64,000 nt of DNA from Bolinopsis microptera. Taxonomy: Eukaryota > Ctenophora > Tentaculata > Lobata > Bolinopsidae. This document shows positions 1 through 12,562 of this stretch, piece by piece. The position numbers and the translations under genes are program-made. Location: assembly GCF_026151205.1 (NCBI RefSeq), contig NC_087077.1:11027983-11091982 (forward strand), in the 5' to 3' direction. Below the pieces are notes generated by a model. It had not been told where the DNA came from. It saw only the letters and a list, made by a program, of their open reading frames with translations, and did no database searches. Each line of letters starts with the position of its first letter. The first letter of the stretch is position 1.

Positions 1-82
1 GTTTTTAAGCTTGTAGTTTCGCATTGTAATGTGCAGGTATGCATCATGATTTTAACGTAAAAATGTATTGAATGATACACAG

Positions 83-3000
83 GGTTCGGAAACAGAAGAC
101 AACATCATTGCCCCTGAAAAATACACTACAGAGTCGTTCGACAGTGACACCTACAAACAAAACAGCGTACTTAAATTAGAAAACATTTCTGTTGTGGACA
201 GTGGTGGCTACATCTGCAAGTGGATACGAACCAGTAGTAATGTTGATGATGTTTCTGAAACTATGACAATCCACGTTAGAAGTAAGGGAATTATTTTTCA
301 ATAGATCCAGCATGCCCATTTAACCATTCCATAAATTCAACAAAAAAAATTTGTTTGTTATCTCGGTTATGTTTTTGTTAATTGATTTGCTCACACGATA
401 TACCTATCCCAAGCTCTACAGATGACACAAGAAGCAAAATCTTACAGTACAGATGGATCCATAAACCTTGAGTGTGCGTATAGTGGTAAATCTCAAGGAA
501 GTCTGAAATGGTTCCACAAATCAGACGAGATCTTGACCGGCGGAAAGAACGAATTTAAAAACAATGAGCAGAAATTTACATTAGATATGAAAGATGTTAG
601 CGTTGAGTTGAACGCAGGGAAATACAAATGTGTATGGTCTGATGATTGGTCAGATAATGACGGAGACCGGATAGAGGCTGAGACTGAAGTGGTTGTAAGA
701 ACTGGTGTAATTGTAAGTGATCTGAGTAATGATGGTCAACCGTATAAGTATGTTGAAGGTGAGATTTTAGAGTTGCAGTGCCAGTTTGAGGGTGATATTG
801 AGCCGAAAGCAGTCGTTTGGCAAAATGGTGGTTCAGACATCAACATTGATGGAGTTACGAACATAATATTCAACTAAAGAACCGATCCTGATCCTGACTA
901 TGGTGTACAATACACCAGTAACATAACTCTTAACAGACCAGCTGCTGATGAAGAATACAATTGCAAATTCTCATTTGATGACGAAAATCAAGTTACTGCA
1001 ACAGTGAAAGTTGTAAGTATTCAAGTTGTAACTCATGGACCGTTCATTTTCTTTGATTACAAAGATGGAACCCTCACATCTATAGATTGTACCTTGCAAG
1101 GAAATTTAGGATCAGTCGGAACTACAGTCAAGGAAGCCTCGATGACTTATAACGGACAAAGTGTTTATAATCGAACGGGTAAAACTGAAATTAAGTATTC
1201 CATTTCTGATGTTTCAAACGGAAATGATGGCACATACAAATGTCATTTCGTTCTAGATGACGAAGAACAGTTCTCAGAAACAATATACCTTATCGCTCGC
1301 AGTAAGTTGATATCATTCTCATTTCAATGCAAATGTTTTCTTTTTTACCACGTCTAGAAAACTTTGTCATAAATCAGAAATCCAGCCACGAGCACGTCTA
1401 ATCCATCAAATGATGTAGTTGTTCTTCAGAAGCTACAATGCTGTTGTTGCTCGATTCATCTCCAGTAACACAGATAGTCTCCGGTTTTAAGCTTACGTTG
1501 GAGTGTGATATTGCCGGTGGAGCAAAATCGTTTAAATGGTGAGTTATAATATTATATGGACTTATGTAGTCCGGTAACGGCTTAAATCTTTAGATTTTCA
1601 CAATAAAATTCTCACTAAGACTTGAGCATTAGGTTTAGGTTTTTGCATAATTGCCACAATTAATTAGATGTCTGCAATCGCAAGATTCAAATTGAATCTC
1701 ATGAAAATAATCCGTAAGGTTTCAAAACGGCGAAGAGTTAACAGTCTACGAAACGGTATCAGTAACGAAAGTTGAATCAAATGAACTCACTGAAAAGATG
1801 AAAATCTCACTGATAACAAACAACGATAGTGATAACCCGGTGGATGATCAATTTAAGTGTCAAGGGATAATATCAGACGAAACAGTTAACTTTCCTGAGA
1901 CCATTTTCAATTCCAGCAGTACTTCTCTTCGAGTGTTTCCAGCTAAAACTACAAAGGCTCCTGCCGATAATGAACATGCTTATGAGGATGAGTCTCACGA
2001 GCTTGTGTGTCAGTTCCCAGACAGTAATGTGGTGACTAAGTACACTGTATCGTGGGAATTTAATAAAAAAGTAAGATTTGAACAACTTTTTCATATTTTA
2101 CTTAAATTTACTCTTGCAAATCACAACAAAATTTTATCGATTTCAAAGTTGGGCACATCTCCAAACTTTGTAATCTTGGGACTAGTTAAATTACAATTAA
2201 TAATTATTCACTGAAACCGTTACTTAACCTATTTTTAACGGCCCATCTAACACAGATTATAGTGGATCAGACCGGGTGGTATACAGTTGACACCGAACGG
2301 TCTATTGTTGATGAAATTGCGTTTATCGAAACTATTCTAAAGATTACCAAGGTAAGACAAACTCAACGTACTTGACTTGACTTTACGTTGTAGTATTCCC
2401 GAAATCCATTGGACAACAGTTCTCCACAGCCTTCTGTCCTCCATTATCTAGTAATGTTAAGTAAGGTCGCCCCCTGTTAGTATGCCCGTATGGCGTATCT
2501 GCGTACTCAAGTCACAAAAATACTTTTTCTCAGTTAATTACGACAAGTATTATGAGGTAGAAATATTCACATAATGTTTCCCTCGATAGTAGTAACTTGA
2601 GTACCAACAAAGTCCTTAACACTCAGGTAGATCCAGGAGTTGACGGAAAGTACTCTTGTTCCATAACCTGGGAAAATGGAGTCGTCATTAATTCTGGAGA
2701 AACAACACTGACAGTGCGAACAATTACAGAACCCCCAGAAGCTTTCTCCATGTCTTCTGGAGCACCTGTTACCCTAACGTGCTCCGTAGAAGGTGACAAA
2801 GTAGCTGCCATATCATTTTCAGTAACAGACAAAGACATGTCACGTGATATAACAGTGGAGGTAACTGAAACTCAAGATGACCAACAAAGAGTTACCACAG
2901 TTGGAAAACTCACCCCCAATCTCACAGTTAGCTCTTATATTTATTGTGCTGCCCAGTGGGATGATGATGCAACCATTCTCAAATCCACCCCAATTTCTGC

Positions 3001-6000
3001 GACTGTTCTGGCGGTCAATATACAATCTCCTGATGCTCCTGATGGATGGGGCGCTGAAAACGGGACACTGAAGATTGAGTGTTCAGCTGATGTACTGCTA
3101 CCTTCATTGGAGAAGGTAGATGTTGATTTTGAATGGATGCTACGTCTAGAGAAATCATCGCAGTGGGTTAAAGTTGAGGGCAACAAGGATATCGAGTGAG
3201 TCCAGTGATTGGAACAGTTTTGTTAATGCATTACCGAAAGATTATAATCTCAATTCTTATGCATAATACAGACATAATATTATGATTGAACTTGCTTTTT
3301 TTCATCACAATTTTTCCTTCATTTAAATGTTATTAATAACCAATTGATAACCCAGATTTGAGATCGAGGAACCGAAGATTGGAGGAGATAAAAAACTAAT
3401 AAGTACTCTTACTCTTGGTCCAATACAGATTCAACACAGTGCATACGATATTAAATGTAGCGTCGACTATCACAGCGATACTGAGGAAGCGTTTCATGGA
3501 GGGAAGGTATCATCTGACGAATTTGAACTGAAAGTGAGACACATCAAGTCTTTCTGGGTTGACTCTGATGACACCATCGTTGAGGGCGGATCTTTTGATC
3601 TTGTCTGCTCGGCTTATGGGCCTCCTGAGTCTGTTGTAACGTTTGAGTTAATCAATAATAACAATGAACTTGACAGCTCCAGGTACACTATTACTGATGA
3701 AAGTAGTTCTATCTCAGAGAAGCAGAATTATCTCCACCATTACACTGTCACGACATCAGAGGCTGTCCTAAATGGTGACTATTTCTTTTGCACGGTAGGT
3801 GCTTGATGTAGCTTTTTCATGTCTTTTGTGCTCTTTGCTCAATATGAACATCCTTACCATAACTTTGCATCTTTGTAATTCTCGGATGCCCCAGTAACGA
3901 ATCACGATATTTTCAGACAATTGGTATAGTTCTTCTTTGAAATTTAATCATGTACACATGTATTATCTGTTTTGATTTACATCTTTATTCGATTAGGTCC
4001 AATTTACCGGATCATCAGTGACGATGAGTAAGCAGTTACGAGTGAAAACATACTATGATTGCACCAAAGCTCCGATATCGTCCATCGAAAAAAGTACGAA
4101 TGTAGTCATTAACTTAACTATTATAACATTCCGGATTAAAATTCGAATTCACCCTTAATCATTCAATTACAGCATGAAAATTTGATAGAGTCAAAAAACA
4201 ATTATAACATCAGGCTATTTTTTTCACAACTGATGGAATTCATCTAAACTATTTTCCTCAGTTTCGGGAATGTCTATTAAGTTCACGGATGATAAAGGGG
4301 ACAGAACAGCTAAAGTAATTTGTCCTGATGATAATGACAACATGAGATACATAGTTGATGGTAAGGAAGACTTATTCATGAAACTGAGAACATAACCAAG
4401 TATTAAATTGGCGATGATAACCTTATACCTAGTTACCTACCTTACTCGGGAATATTATGACTGGGATAAAGTGGTGGGTTTTGGAAAATTCCGCCATATT
4501 TCTCCCGGTCATTAATTTTCCCAGTCATAAATTAACCCGCTATAATGTTCCCGAGTAAGGTATACGACATTTTTTAGTCATATATGAGAGGCAACAGTTT
4601 TGTTGAATGAGGCACACATATTCAGTGTTCTATATATAAAGGTCGGAGGGCTGGGTGAAGTGGTGACTGGTCACTGTTTTTCATTATCTTGCAACATCTT
4701 TACAATGCAAAAGTTACCTTATACTTTCCAGTTACTGATGACGCCAAGGAGGAATCATTTTGCTCAAAAAGCACTGGCTCCTATGAACCACCTCAACTTG
4801 CAACGTGCAAAACTATTTATCCCTTCGTCGATGGAAAGTATGAGCAAGTTTGGGACCTTCAAAAAGCTGATTTCACGGTTAGTATTTCTTGTTGAATTTA
4901 TTATCATCATAGCTAAAATGAATTTTCACTTCAAACTAGGTTCAGTATTCTAATCTCATTCCTAAATTCTTTTAAACCTACATCATTTTCATTAAACCGC
5001 TTTAATTCTATAGAAATCAAATCATCTTATCAAAGGTTTGCGAGTATGAGAACACTAGTGAAAACTACTACTACTCTTCAACGAAAATAAGGAACATTTT
5101 AGCAAAGAAATCAGATACATGTGGTACTTACATAGCAGTCCCTTGCCTCAAAACTAACGGTATTTAATATTTATATTGTACTGACAACGAAATGAAGATT
5201 ATCTTTTCATAGATTTCTTGTAATAATTATTTCGTTTTGCATGGTAAATTTTAGATCCGTTCCTGATAACATAACAAATTATTTTTGATCTTTGTTATGT
5301 GCAATTCGAATTATACATATTATGTCATAGAAGAAAAAAAAAATTGAAAAGACAAATATACCAATATTAACGCGTAGTCATGCGGCTGTGTCGGTGTGTT
5401 TAATCTCACACATATTGTATGTTTGGATATTACATTAACATCACTTCAGAATGCACGTTAGTGGAGAACAGGCGAAAAACTGACTGTGGCTGGAACGAGG
5501 ACACAAAAGCTCTAACCATCTACTACGCAGTGAAACTAACAAATAAAGTGTGGACAGTAAAAGAAAGAGACGCTCTTGTCAACCTGCCTTTAAAAAGCAA
5601 GCTTCGGTTTTGGGATTGTGACAAGGATGAGCCATCATCTAGTGAAGGCAAATACTTCGATCAGATGGAGTATGATGCTGATTCCAATACGCTCATTCAC
5701 AATGGTAAGAATAATAACGATATGCATGTGTGCTTGTCAGCATATACTTCGGAAGGGGTCGTCCCCTTAATTGTTGCTATTGAACGTCGATTCTAATTTT
5801 CTCAGACAAAAAAGTAAACTAAATAACGATTAAAGATATTTATATATGCTTCTTCACACCATCTGTTTTACTTTATGTCGCCAAAGTTACATCCACAAGG
5901 TTGCTCGTGACCGAAATTAGATTTGTTCAATCATGGAGAATGTCATTTCATAATCGGTTAGAAATTCTGGGCAAAAAAAATGAAACGAGCTGATACCATT

Positions 6001-9000
6001 AGCCTAGGGCTAGTTTATAACTTGCACCATGAAAACTATCTGTATACACTATTTGTGTATCGGTTATGATTATGTTTTTATCACTGAATTTAATAGTGTG
6101 TTATAGTCAGGATCAGAGGACCGCTATAACTATAAGGAAATATTGAGATGTTGGCAGCTAGAGTGCACGTGTCTTGGAAAATGTAGGCATTACACGTGTA
6201 AGAAATTCTATTGTATATTATTAATCTACAACGCCCAACAGCTATTAATTTCGACCTTTGATGTACTCAAAGGTTGATGGGACAGTAAATAGCAATACTT
6301 CAGGCCTTTATTTTACAAATTTAGTAACTAAACTCGATTGCACATATGTTTTCACAAAGTAGCGTAAACTGGTTTAGTCTTTGTTTGAACTTTCGAATTC
6401 GAATGATTTGATGATCTTGACATCTAGCATTCTTTTGTACTACATAAGGTGCTAAAATAACCATCACCTGGGATAAAGCTAAAAATAAAAATAACTTTGT
6501 TCAACTTCTAAGAGAAGGCCGCGTTGCAAATGCAATGTGCACAATTTCACAACTCCTTCAGTGTGTCACGTTTACGGAATTATATCGACATTATCTCATC
6601 TCCAGCTCAGCTTCACTCAGCACTCGTCAACTAAGCACATATCCTAGCACACAACCTTAAATTCACAAAAGAAAACTGAATAACCAACAGAATCAATAAA
6701 ACCCAGCTGAATGAATTTCAATGACCATTTCTGTTTCATATTCAAATCTTGACTTTTTATGATTTGGTCAGCATTTTGGTTTTTATTCTTTGGATCCTTT
6801 CTTTCTGTTCTCCAATCCAACTGTACATTGTTTATGTATTTAAGTAATCAACAGTGATGTACGGAGGTATCTTTTTTCAATATTGTCAACCAGACGTGGC
6901 ATTTCACTGTCACTGAACCGGTCATGAACTTTGAAACAATTTCCGTTCCGCAGGGAAAGCAAGTTTTCGTTTGATAATTTTGTTTGCTTTGTACGATATA
7001 AGGAATGAACCTTTACAGTCTTGGACGAAGACTATATTATGATTTCTAGTTATCTGTAGTTTTTGGAACATCTCGTGGAATCTATATTCTACATACTTAT
7101 ATAGCAGAGACGATCTTCGGAAAAAATATCCTTTGACTACATAATAATATAGTTGGTTGGGCTGTGATTGTATCGACCATGAGTACCAAGCAAGCAGATA
7201 TTTGAATTGACTAGATTTCCACTGGTAAGCGATTCGGAAAATCATGGGCCGGCATAGTGCCGGGGCGGGTATGATCCGCCAACCTCCGAGTTACATGCCT
7301 GGTGCTCTACCAATTGAGCTACCGGCCCTATTCAGCTCAGGAATTTCTTGCACGCCTATCAGTAAGCAATCGTGTTGTTATCTCATATCTGCTGCTATTA
7401 GTACACTGCATTATATGCAGCTGGGATACTCACTGCCATATTTGTGAGTGTGCATACTGTGTGTAATGTTTTTAATTTAAGAGATTTGGTTGGGGAGGCG
7501 GGTTATCGTTGTGAAGTACTGTACTACTCACGAAGTACTGTACACGATGTTTTCAACCCACGAGTCAGAGAGCAAGCTCAACTGACGGCTCCCAGATGGC
7601 GTATGCACATGTAGGTGAATCGGTCTGATCAAGTATAGTTGGTTGGGCTGTGATTGTATCGACCATGAGTACCAAGCAAGCATGTGCATACGCCATCTGG
7701 GAGCCGTCAGTTGAGCTTGCTCTCTGACTCGTGGGTTGAAAACATCGTGTACAGTACTTCGTGAGTAGTACAGTACTTCACAACGATAACCCGCCTCCCC
7801 AACCAAATCTCTTACATAATAATATGTCTCACACTATGAAAGAAAGAGTCAAATTGTCCTTCTCGCTGAGGGTGCAATTTCTTGGGACGGTTGTGTTCAT
7901 TGAGTTGGTAGTTGAGTTCACGTAAGGGACTAAGTCGCCGGTCTAAGCTCTTTTACCAGGCTTTTGTATTGATGTGGTGAATTACCATCAATGCAACAGC
8001 TACTATGTCAACAGGCTAACATGTTGGACGGTATAATTTTCCCTTCTGTGGTTCTTTCTGGTGTCGGATTTTAACTTCCGGCACCTCAATTGTGTCATAT
8101 GCCATCCATTGTTAAGTGAATAATTGGTCTCTGGACAAAAATTCCATCAAATCGGTGAAAGGAAAATCGTTTTTGAAAATGGGACAGAAATTAGACAATA
8201 TCAATTTTCCATTTTGTAATGCTTTATTTGAGATGCTCTCTCCGGCCGGAATCAAACTTCCAGAACCCCGATTGTGTGGTATGCTATTTCTGCAGATCAT
8301 ACAATCAGAGCAACACATTATGAGATTATGCCATAAGGGCAACAGACTACGCCATCAATGCAATAGAATATGCCATCAAATCGAAAAACTGTGCCATCAA
8401 CCCAATCGACCTTTCCATTAAGGCAATGGACTATGTCATAAGGGCAACAGACTGTGCCATAAGGCTAGAAACTTATGTGTGTATCGTTTGTTTATAATCA
8501 GACGTATAAAGCCATGGGCATACCGAGACGAGATCTGGGAATTTTTGACCTACACCGCAGATCATTAAATCTGTCGGACAACTTTCTGTCGTACCACTTT
8601 CTGTAGGTCACCGACCTCGTAATCTATAATCTTAAACCTTTATTCTTAATTAACAGTCCACTATTCCGTTAGATTGTGCCTGGGGCTATAATCAGTATCC
8701 CTGTGATCCTGTAACTGGTTGCAACTTTGGGTGCAAAAATGGGTATTGTTGGAGTGGTTGTCTTGGTAAGTCTTCAAGATTTTCACTTTTACTTACAGCT
8801 AAATGATGCAAATCTATTTTTTTGAAAAGGAGTCGTTCATGTGATTATTGGCAATGTAGTGTTGTACACAAATAATTTGAGAACCATCGTACCGTTCCAG
8901 GACGTCATGCCCCAGAACTAGGGCTATGGTTTGGGTTGAGGTTAAGGTAAGAGTTCTGGGGCTGGACATGAACCTGTAAATCTGGGTCATCCTGCATCAA

Positions 9001-11155
9001 ACGTACATGTACATTCTCCATATTCTTCACAGGTGTCTGCTACTATGCAACTTCCAAGAAAGATCATTGTGTACCTCAATGTAAAGAATGGTGCTGGCTT
9101 CAAGGAGATGAGCAAACTAAGAAATACCAAACATGTTCCAACCATTCTGACTGTGAATCTGTTCACAAAAACCACTGTGCTGGATCCTGTTCGGTATTTT
9201 AGAAACTGCAGGAAATTAAGGGTTACTAGCTTTAGTTTATAATTTGATATTGGTGGAAAGACAGTCGATTTTATTTCATTTTGATTCCTTTTAAAATAGC
9301 ATGATTCTAAAGGGAATGTAGGTGCAATCATAAATAAACGTGGGATTTTCATGAACTGATGTTTTAATATTTTGACTGTGCTAATGAATAAGCTAACATG
9401 TAGTTTAATAGTTCACCTCTTCTTCCTGTATCATGGCTATCAATTATCAACATAAACGTACTGCCTACTCTGGATAAAATTATAAATCATGCATCATCAA
9501 TAATTTAATAAATTAAAAACATTCAAATATAAAACTCTGAAATCAAGTAATCACAAATTATTTAAATGAAAATCTCTGTAAAAATTCTAAAATAACTAAA
9601 ACCTCAAATCAATTCCAGATTTTCTGATGTAAATATAAAATATACTCCATATAAACGAACTGCTTGTTATTAAACAGCGAAACACTGAATCAATCCTGTT
9701 CTATCACTCATGAATCTGTGAGGGTCGAGGGATGCATTAGTATCGATATCTAGTACAATAATACATAGTATATCATTATTATAATACAATAATAAGGGAA
9801 GGTATACGCTAATTAAACCGATCATCCCTTTTTACTAATAACTAATCTGCCCTCTTTCCCGACTACCCTACTAGCAAATAGCAATCATCACGTGTCCTTG
9901 GTAAGAACATGCAATGAAACGAGAATGGCCCGGTAATCGGTGTGTCAGGTGAATACACCGAGGTTGTTATTAGTGATCAGAGGGTAATATAACGAGATGT
10001 TTACTGTCGCCTGAGGATAGGTTTGCTTTCTCACGTGTAGCTAATCTGCTAATACTTGACCACCATGTATCCCTGTATCATACAAGCGATCAAGGTACTC
10101 CAGGATTTGTATCAATCTCATCATCTTTTAATTGTCTACTAGTGTCCCCTCCGTGATGTCGTGTTCTTCAGGGAAATCTTTTCTGCTTTTTTAGTGGATT
10201 CACAAAAACTCGGTTGTGTTTAAGTCGCGTCAATAAAATAAAACAAACGGATTAAGTGCTTTCAAAAAACATCATTTTTCCCAATTTTCCTTGCTGATCC
10301 TGAGAAAGAATAACGAAGGCTATGCGAAAGCAACTATTTTCAAAAGATACTTTCTTATTTCTTGACTGGTTCATTTGATTTATCAAAATAGTGTCCAAAT
10401 TAATTGTTACAATTACGCTCTCATCAGGAAGTTAATGAATTGTATACTAATCTGTTGTCATGAGATAAGGTTTCGTTAAGTATGGTAAAGAAGTAACTTA
10501 GTGCAAAATTCACCACGATGAACTATCTTAGTTCGTTGCAAGATTGCAGTTCTGAGATATAATGTTTATTGATTACCCCAATTCACTTCTTATAATATAA
10601 TATATATATATATAATATATATATTATAATAATATAAATATTCATTCAATATAAATTCAAATGTCTTCTCAATGGTCTTATATTGATTCATAAAATTCAT
10701 TTTCCGCGTCCGCCAACAGATTAAAAACTGATCGAACGTTTCACAGTCGAAATTATTATTCTTACCCTAAATCTTTTGCAGATATTCCAGAGAGAAAAAG
10801 CTACACTGGTCTGTACGTTGGTATCGTTGTAGCAATTCTAATGGCAATTGGGGCAGCTATAGTCATATATTACAGGTAAGATTACAAATAACATTTTAAG
10901 ATCTTATAGCTTTCAGTATTTCTTCAGCTGCAATAAAATGTATTGATCATACGCTAGAAACTGATCTATCAAATCTGATCTTTCGAAATTTCCAAGCCTT
11001 ACAGTTACACACAATCCAGAAAGAAGCTAAGAAGAAGAATCAGTGTCAACTCCCAGAATAGTGTGAGCGGCAGTATAGGAGACAACGTTGATCTTAATTA
11101 TAATGTGTTGAGTAAGGCAGACGTTACATCATCAACAGCTCAAATTATAACATGA
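83..11155 (+). CDS. multi-Ig type I membrane receptor, gene 1 (5' end outside window; in-frame stop)
   Basis: Predicted surface receptor. Exons read by eye: 83-281, 432-1301 (or from 422), 1430-1538, 1719-2070, 2256-2351, 2627-3195, 3356-3794, 3997-4093, 4262-4360, 4714-4877, 5036-5159, 5450-5704, 8673-8765, 9033-9193, 10793-10875, 11020-11155. Phases agree throughout if the less typical acceptors at 432, 8673 and 10793 are used. About nine Ig-like domains are visible from paired Cys and D-x-G-x-Y-x-C motifs such as DSGGYICKW, GTYKCHF and GKYSCSITW. Non-Ig Cys-rich exons follow (4262-9193), then a membrane span (GIVVAILMAIGAAIVIYY) and a basic tail with LNYNVL. TAA at 875-877 interrupts exon 432-1301 in frame, although Ig sequence continues on both sides. 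So this is either a pseudogene, a null allele or a base error. Exons 1430-2351 and the start of 2627-3195 match the repeated module of gene 2. Confidence 0.8.
875..877 (+). other. in-frame TAA inside an Ig exon of gene 1
   Basis: The frame reads NIIFN, stop, RTDPDPDYG and then continues without another stop through EEYNCKF to the donor at 1301. No GT donor or AG acceptor suitable for removing the codon is near it. Confidence 0.8.
1430..2351 (+). other. two-Ig exon module (gene 1 copy), exons a-c; exon d begins at 2627
   Basis: Exons of 109, 352 and 96 nt, followed by an exon starting VDPGVDGKYSCSITWENG. The phase pattern (1, 2, 0, 0) and residues (VSGFKL, LRVFPAK, CQFPDSNV, SITWENG) match both modules of gene 2. 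The first Ig domain is split by a phase-2 intron within the codon of its conserved Trp. Confidence 0.8.
4440..4560. mobile_element. 121-bp MITE with TA target duplication
   Basis: Ends are inverted repeats (CCTTACTCGGGAA left, TTCCCGAGTAAGG right) flanked by TA at 4438-4439 and 4561-4562. It is non-coding and lies in a gene 1 intron. The TA duplication and small size fit a Tc1/mariner-type MITE. Confidence 0.75.
7244..7330 (-). ncRNA. tRNA-like sequence, probably a SINE head or tRNA pseudogene
   Basis: On the minus strand GGGCCGG, a D-arm-like GCTCAATTGGTAGAGC (box A), a T-stem-like GGCGG/CCGCC and a closing CCGGC can be read. The anticodon arm has mismatches, the base before the anticodon is not U, and the T loop is not TTCRA-like. 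I do not call it a functional tRNA. Confidence 0.5.
7480..7812. repeat. perfect 132-bp inverted repeat, 69-nt spacer
   Basis: 7480-7611 is the exact reverse complement of 7681-7812. The spacer holds the second copy of the phrase at 7151. The RNA would fold into a long perfect stem. Confidence 0.9.
8327..8475. repeat. degenerate 21-bp tandem repeat
   Basis: About seven units of the type TGCCATAAGGGCAACAGAC, TATGCCATCAA..., with substitutions. Intron of gene 1; no coding meaning seen. Confidence 0.7.
9194..10792 (+). other. intron of gene 1 without recognised content
   Basis: AT-rich, with an AT-dinucleotide run near 10597-10635. I see no exon or transposon with clear ends. Confidence 0.5.
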
Positions 11156-12215
11156 AACAACTGACTATCAAATCGGCGATTGTTCATTGGACTATAAAAT
11201 AATGATATTCGGTGTCATATGTTTCAATGATGTATTTGCAATCATATTTGACGTCTCTCACTCAGCTTGTTATTTTCGGAAAGTTCCGAAACGACTCGAA
11301 TTCTCCATTTTTTTATTTAAGACGCACAATCATTGTAAAAAGTGATTTATTAAACCTACATATCGTTATTTCCTTTATTAATTACCAAATTATTTTAGCT
11401 TGAATACATTTCATTTTTTGATGATGCAATGTAATAATTGATAGGTGAATTTTTTTGGATTATTAGATTTATTTGATATATGTGTACAGCTTTGTATACA
11501 ATATGATGTTCAATTTTCAATAAAAATAGTTTACGAAAAAAGTTGATCATCTTTAAGATCGATGAGGTTGTAAAATATTGCAAAAATTTGCTTCTCAATG
11601 GAACTCATGGTTGATGAGTGTGCACTTTCACGCTATCAAAAAAGGCTTGCACTAATTCTACACACTTCTCAAAATATTCGTGCACGAACTTCTTCATAAA
11701 GTTCATGACATGTTCAGAGCCATGTTTACAGCTATTTTGACGCTTGACAATCAATAGGCAATACCGTCGTTCTGTAGTTGGACCATTTCAAACTATAGTT
11801 ATCATTGGAATTTGTAATGTTCGTACTTCGTTAGATCTATGCTTCGATTTGACTGCCGCACATCTGCCGAGAAAGTCACGCACTCATCAAATTATATGGA
11901 ACTTGCTTGGACGCAGAATTTTAATATTGACAGTTTAATGTATGGTTCCGACCAGGACATAAACGTTTTTTCGTAGCATGTTTCGTCGTATACATTCGTG
12001 GTTCTCATGTGATGTGATATCGTCCTGCAAGATAAAACGAGATCAGCACCTCGAAAATCATCCCATTCACTAGTATATTAGAATATCTGCAGTATCCCCC
12101 TATTAGCACATTGTCCTACAACTTACGTTCCGTCATTTCTTCGTACATTTGAAGCTTTAAGTGGAATTTCTATATACATGTGATGTCCATGTGTAGTTTG
12201 TATTGTGTAGTTATA
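11156..12215. other. intergenic sequence after gene 1
   Basis: Contains the probable 3' UTR. No further gene or repeat structure was recognised. Confidence 0.5.
11519..11524 (+). terminator. likely poly(A) signal of gene 1
   Basis: AATAAA about 365 nt after the gene 1 stop codon at 11153-11155. Position is the only support. Confidence 0.4.
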
Positions 12216-12562
12216 GGTACTGTGTAGTAGGTACTGTGTAGTAGGTACTGTGTAGTAGGTACTGTGTAGTAGGTACTGTGTAGTAGGTACTGTGTAGTAG
12301 GTAGTGTGTAGTAGGTACTGTGTAGTAGGTACTGTGTAGTAGGTACTGTGTAGTAGGTACTGTGTAGTAGGTACTGTGTAGTAGGTACTGTGTAGTAGGT
12401 ACTGTGTAGTAGGTACTGTGTAGTAGGTACTGTGTAGTAGGTACTGTGAAGTAGGTACTGTGTAGTAGGTACTGTGTAGTAGGTAGTGTGTAGTAGGTAC
12501 TGTGTAGTAGGTACTGTGTAGTAGGTACTGTGTAGTAGGTACTGTGTAGTAGGTACTGTGTA
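12216..12562. repeat. 14-bp minisatellite, about 25 units
   Basis: Units GTAGTAGGTACTGT repeat head to tail with rare substitutions (for example GGTAGTGTG). Single units also occur near 12780 and 17919-17947, at the edges of the tandem duplication. Confidence 0.95.

Larger units (their letters stand above)
7151..7812. mobile_element. inserted element with 13-bp target duplication, tRNA-like part and long hairpin
   Basis: The 13-bp direct repeat TACATAATAATAT flanks it at 7138-7150 and 7813-7825. Inside are a tRNA-like stretch (minus strand, 7244-7330), a phrase starting AGTTGGTTGGGCTGTG present at both 7151 and 7637, and a perfect 132-bp inverted repeat. A long target duplication with a tRNA-like piece suggests a SINE-type insertion, but the hairpin is unusual for one. 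Confidence 0.6.
5705..8672 (+). other. large intron of gene 1
   Basis: No exon with convincing Ig or Cys-rich coding content was seen. It holds the 7151-7812 insertion and the 21-bp tandem repeat described separately. The remainder is AT-rich sequence in which I see nothing. Confidence 0.6.

Noticed and set aside
1012-1017. GTAAGT splice donor after the third Ig domain of gene 1
   Set aside because: The reading frame continues past it into another Ig domain (SIDCTLQG to GTYKCHF) without a stop, so the exon more likely runs to 1301.
7244-7330. Functional tRNA gene on the minus strand
   Set aside because: Box A and stems are present, but the anticodon arm, position 33 and T loop are degenerate, and it lies within an inserted element.
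12216-12562. CRISPR-like array
   Set aside because: Head-to-tail 14-bp units without unique spacers in a eukaryotic genome: a minisatellite.
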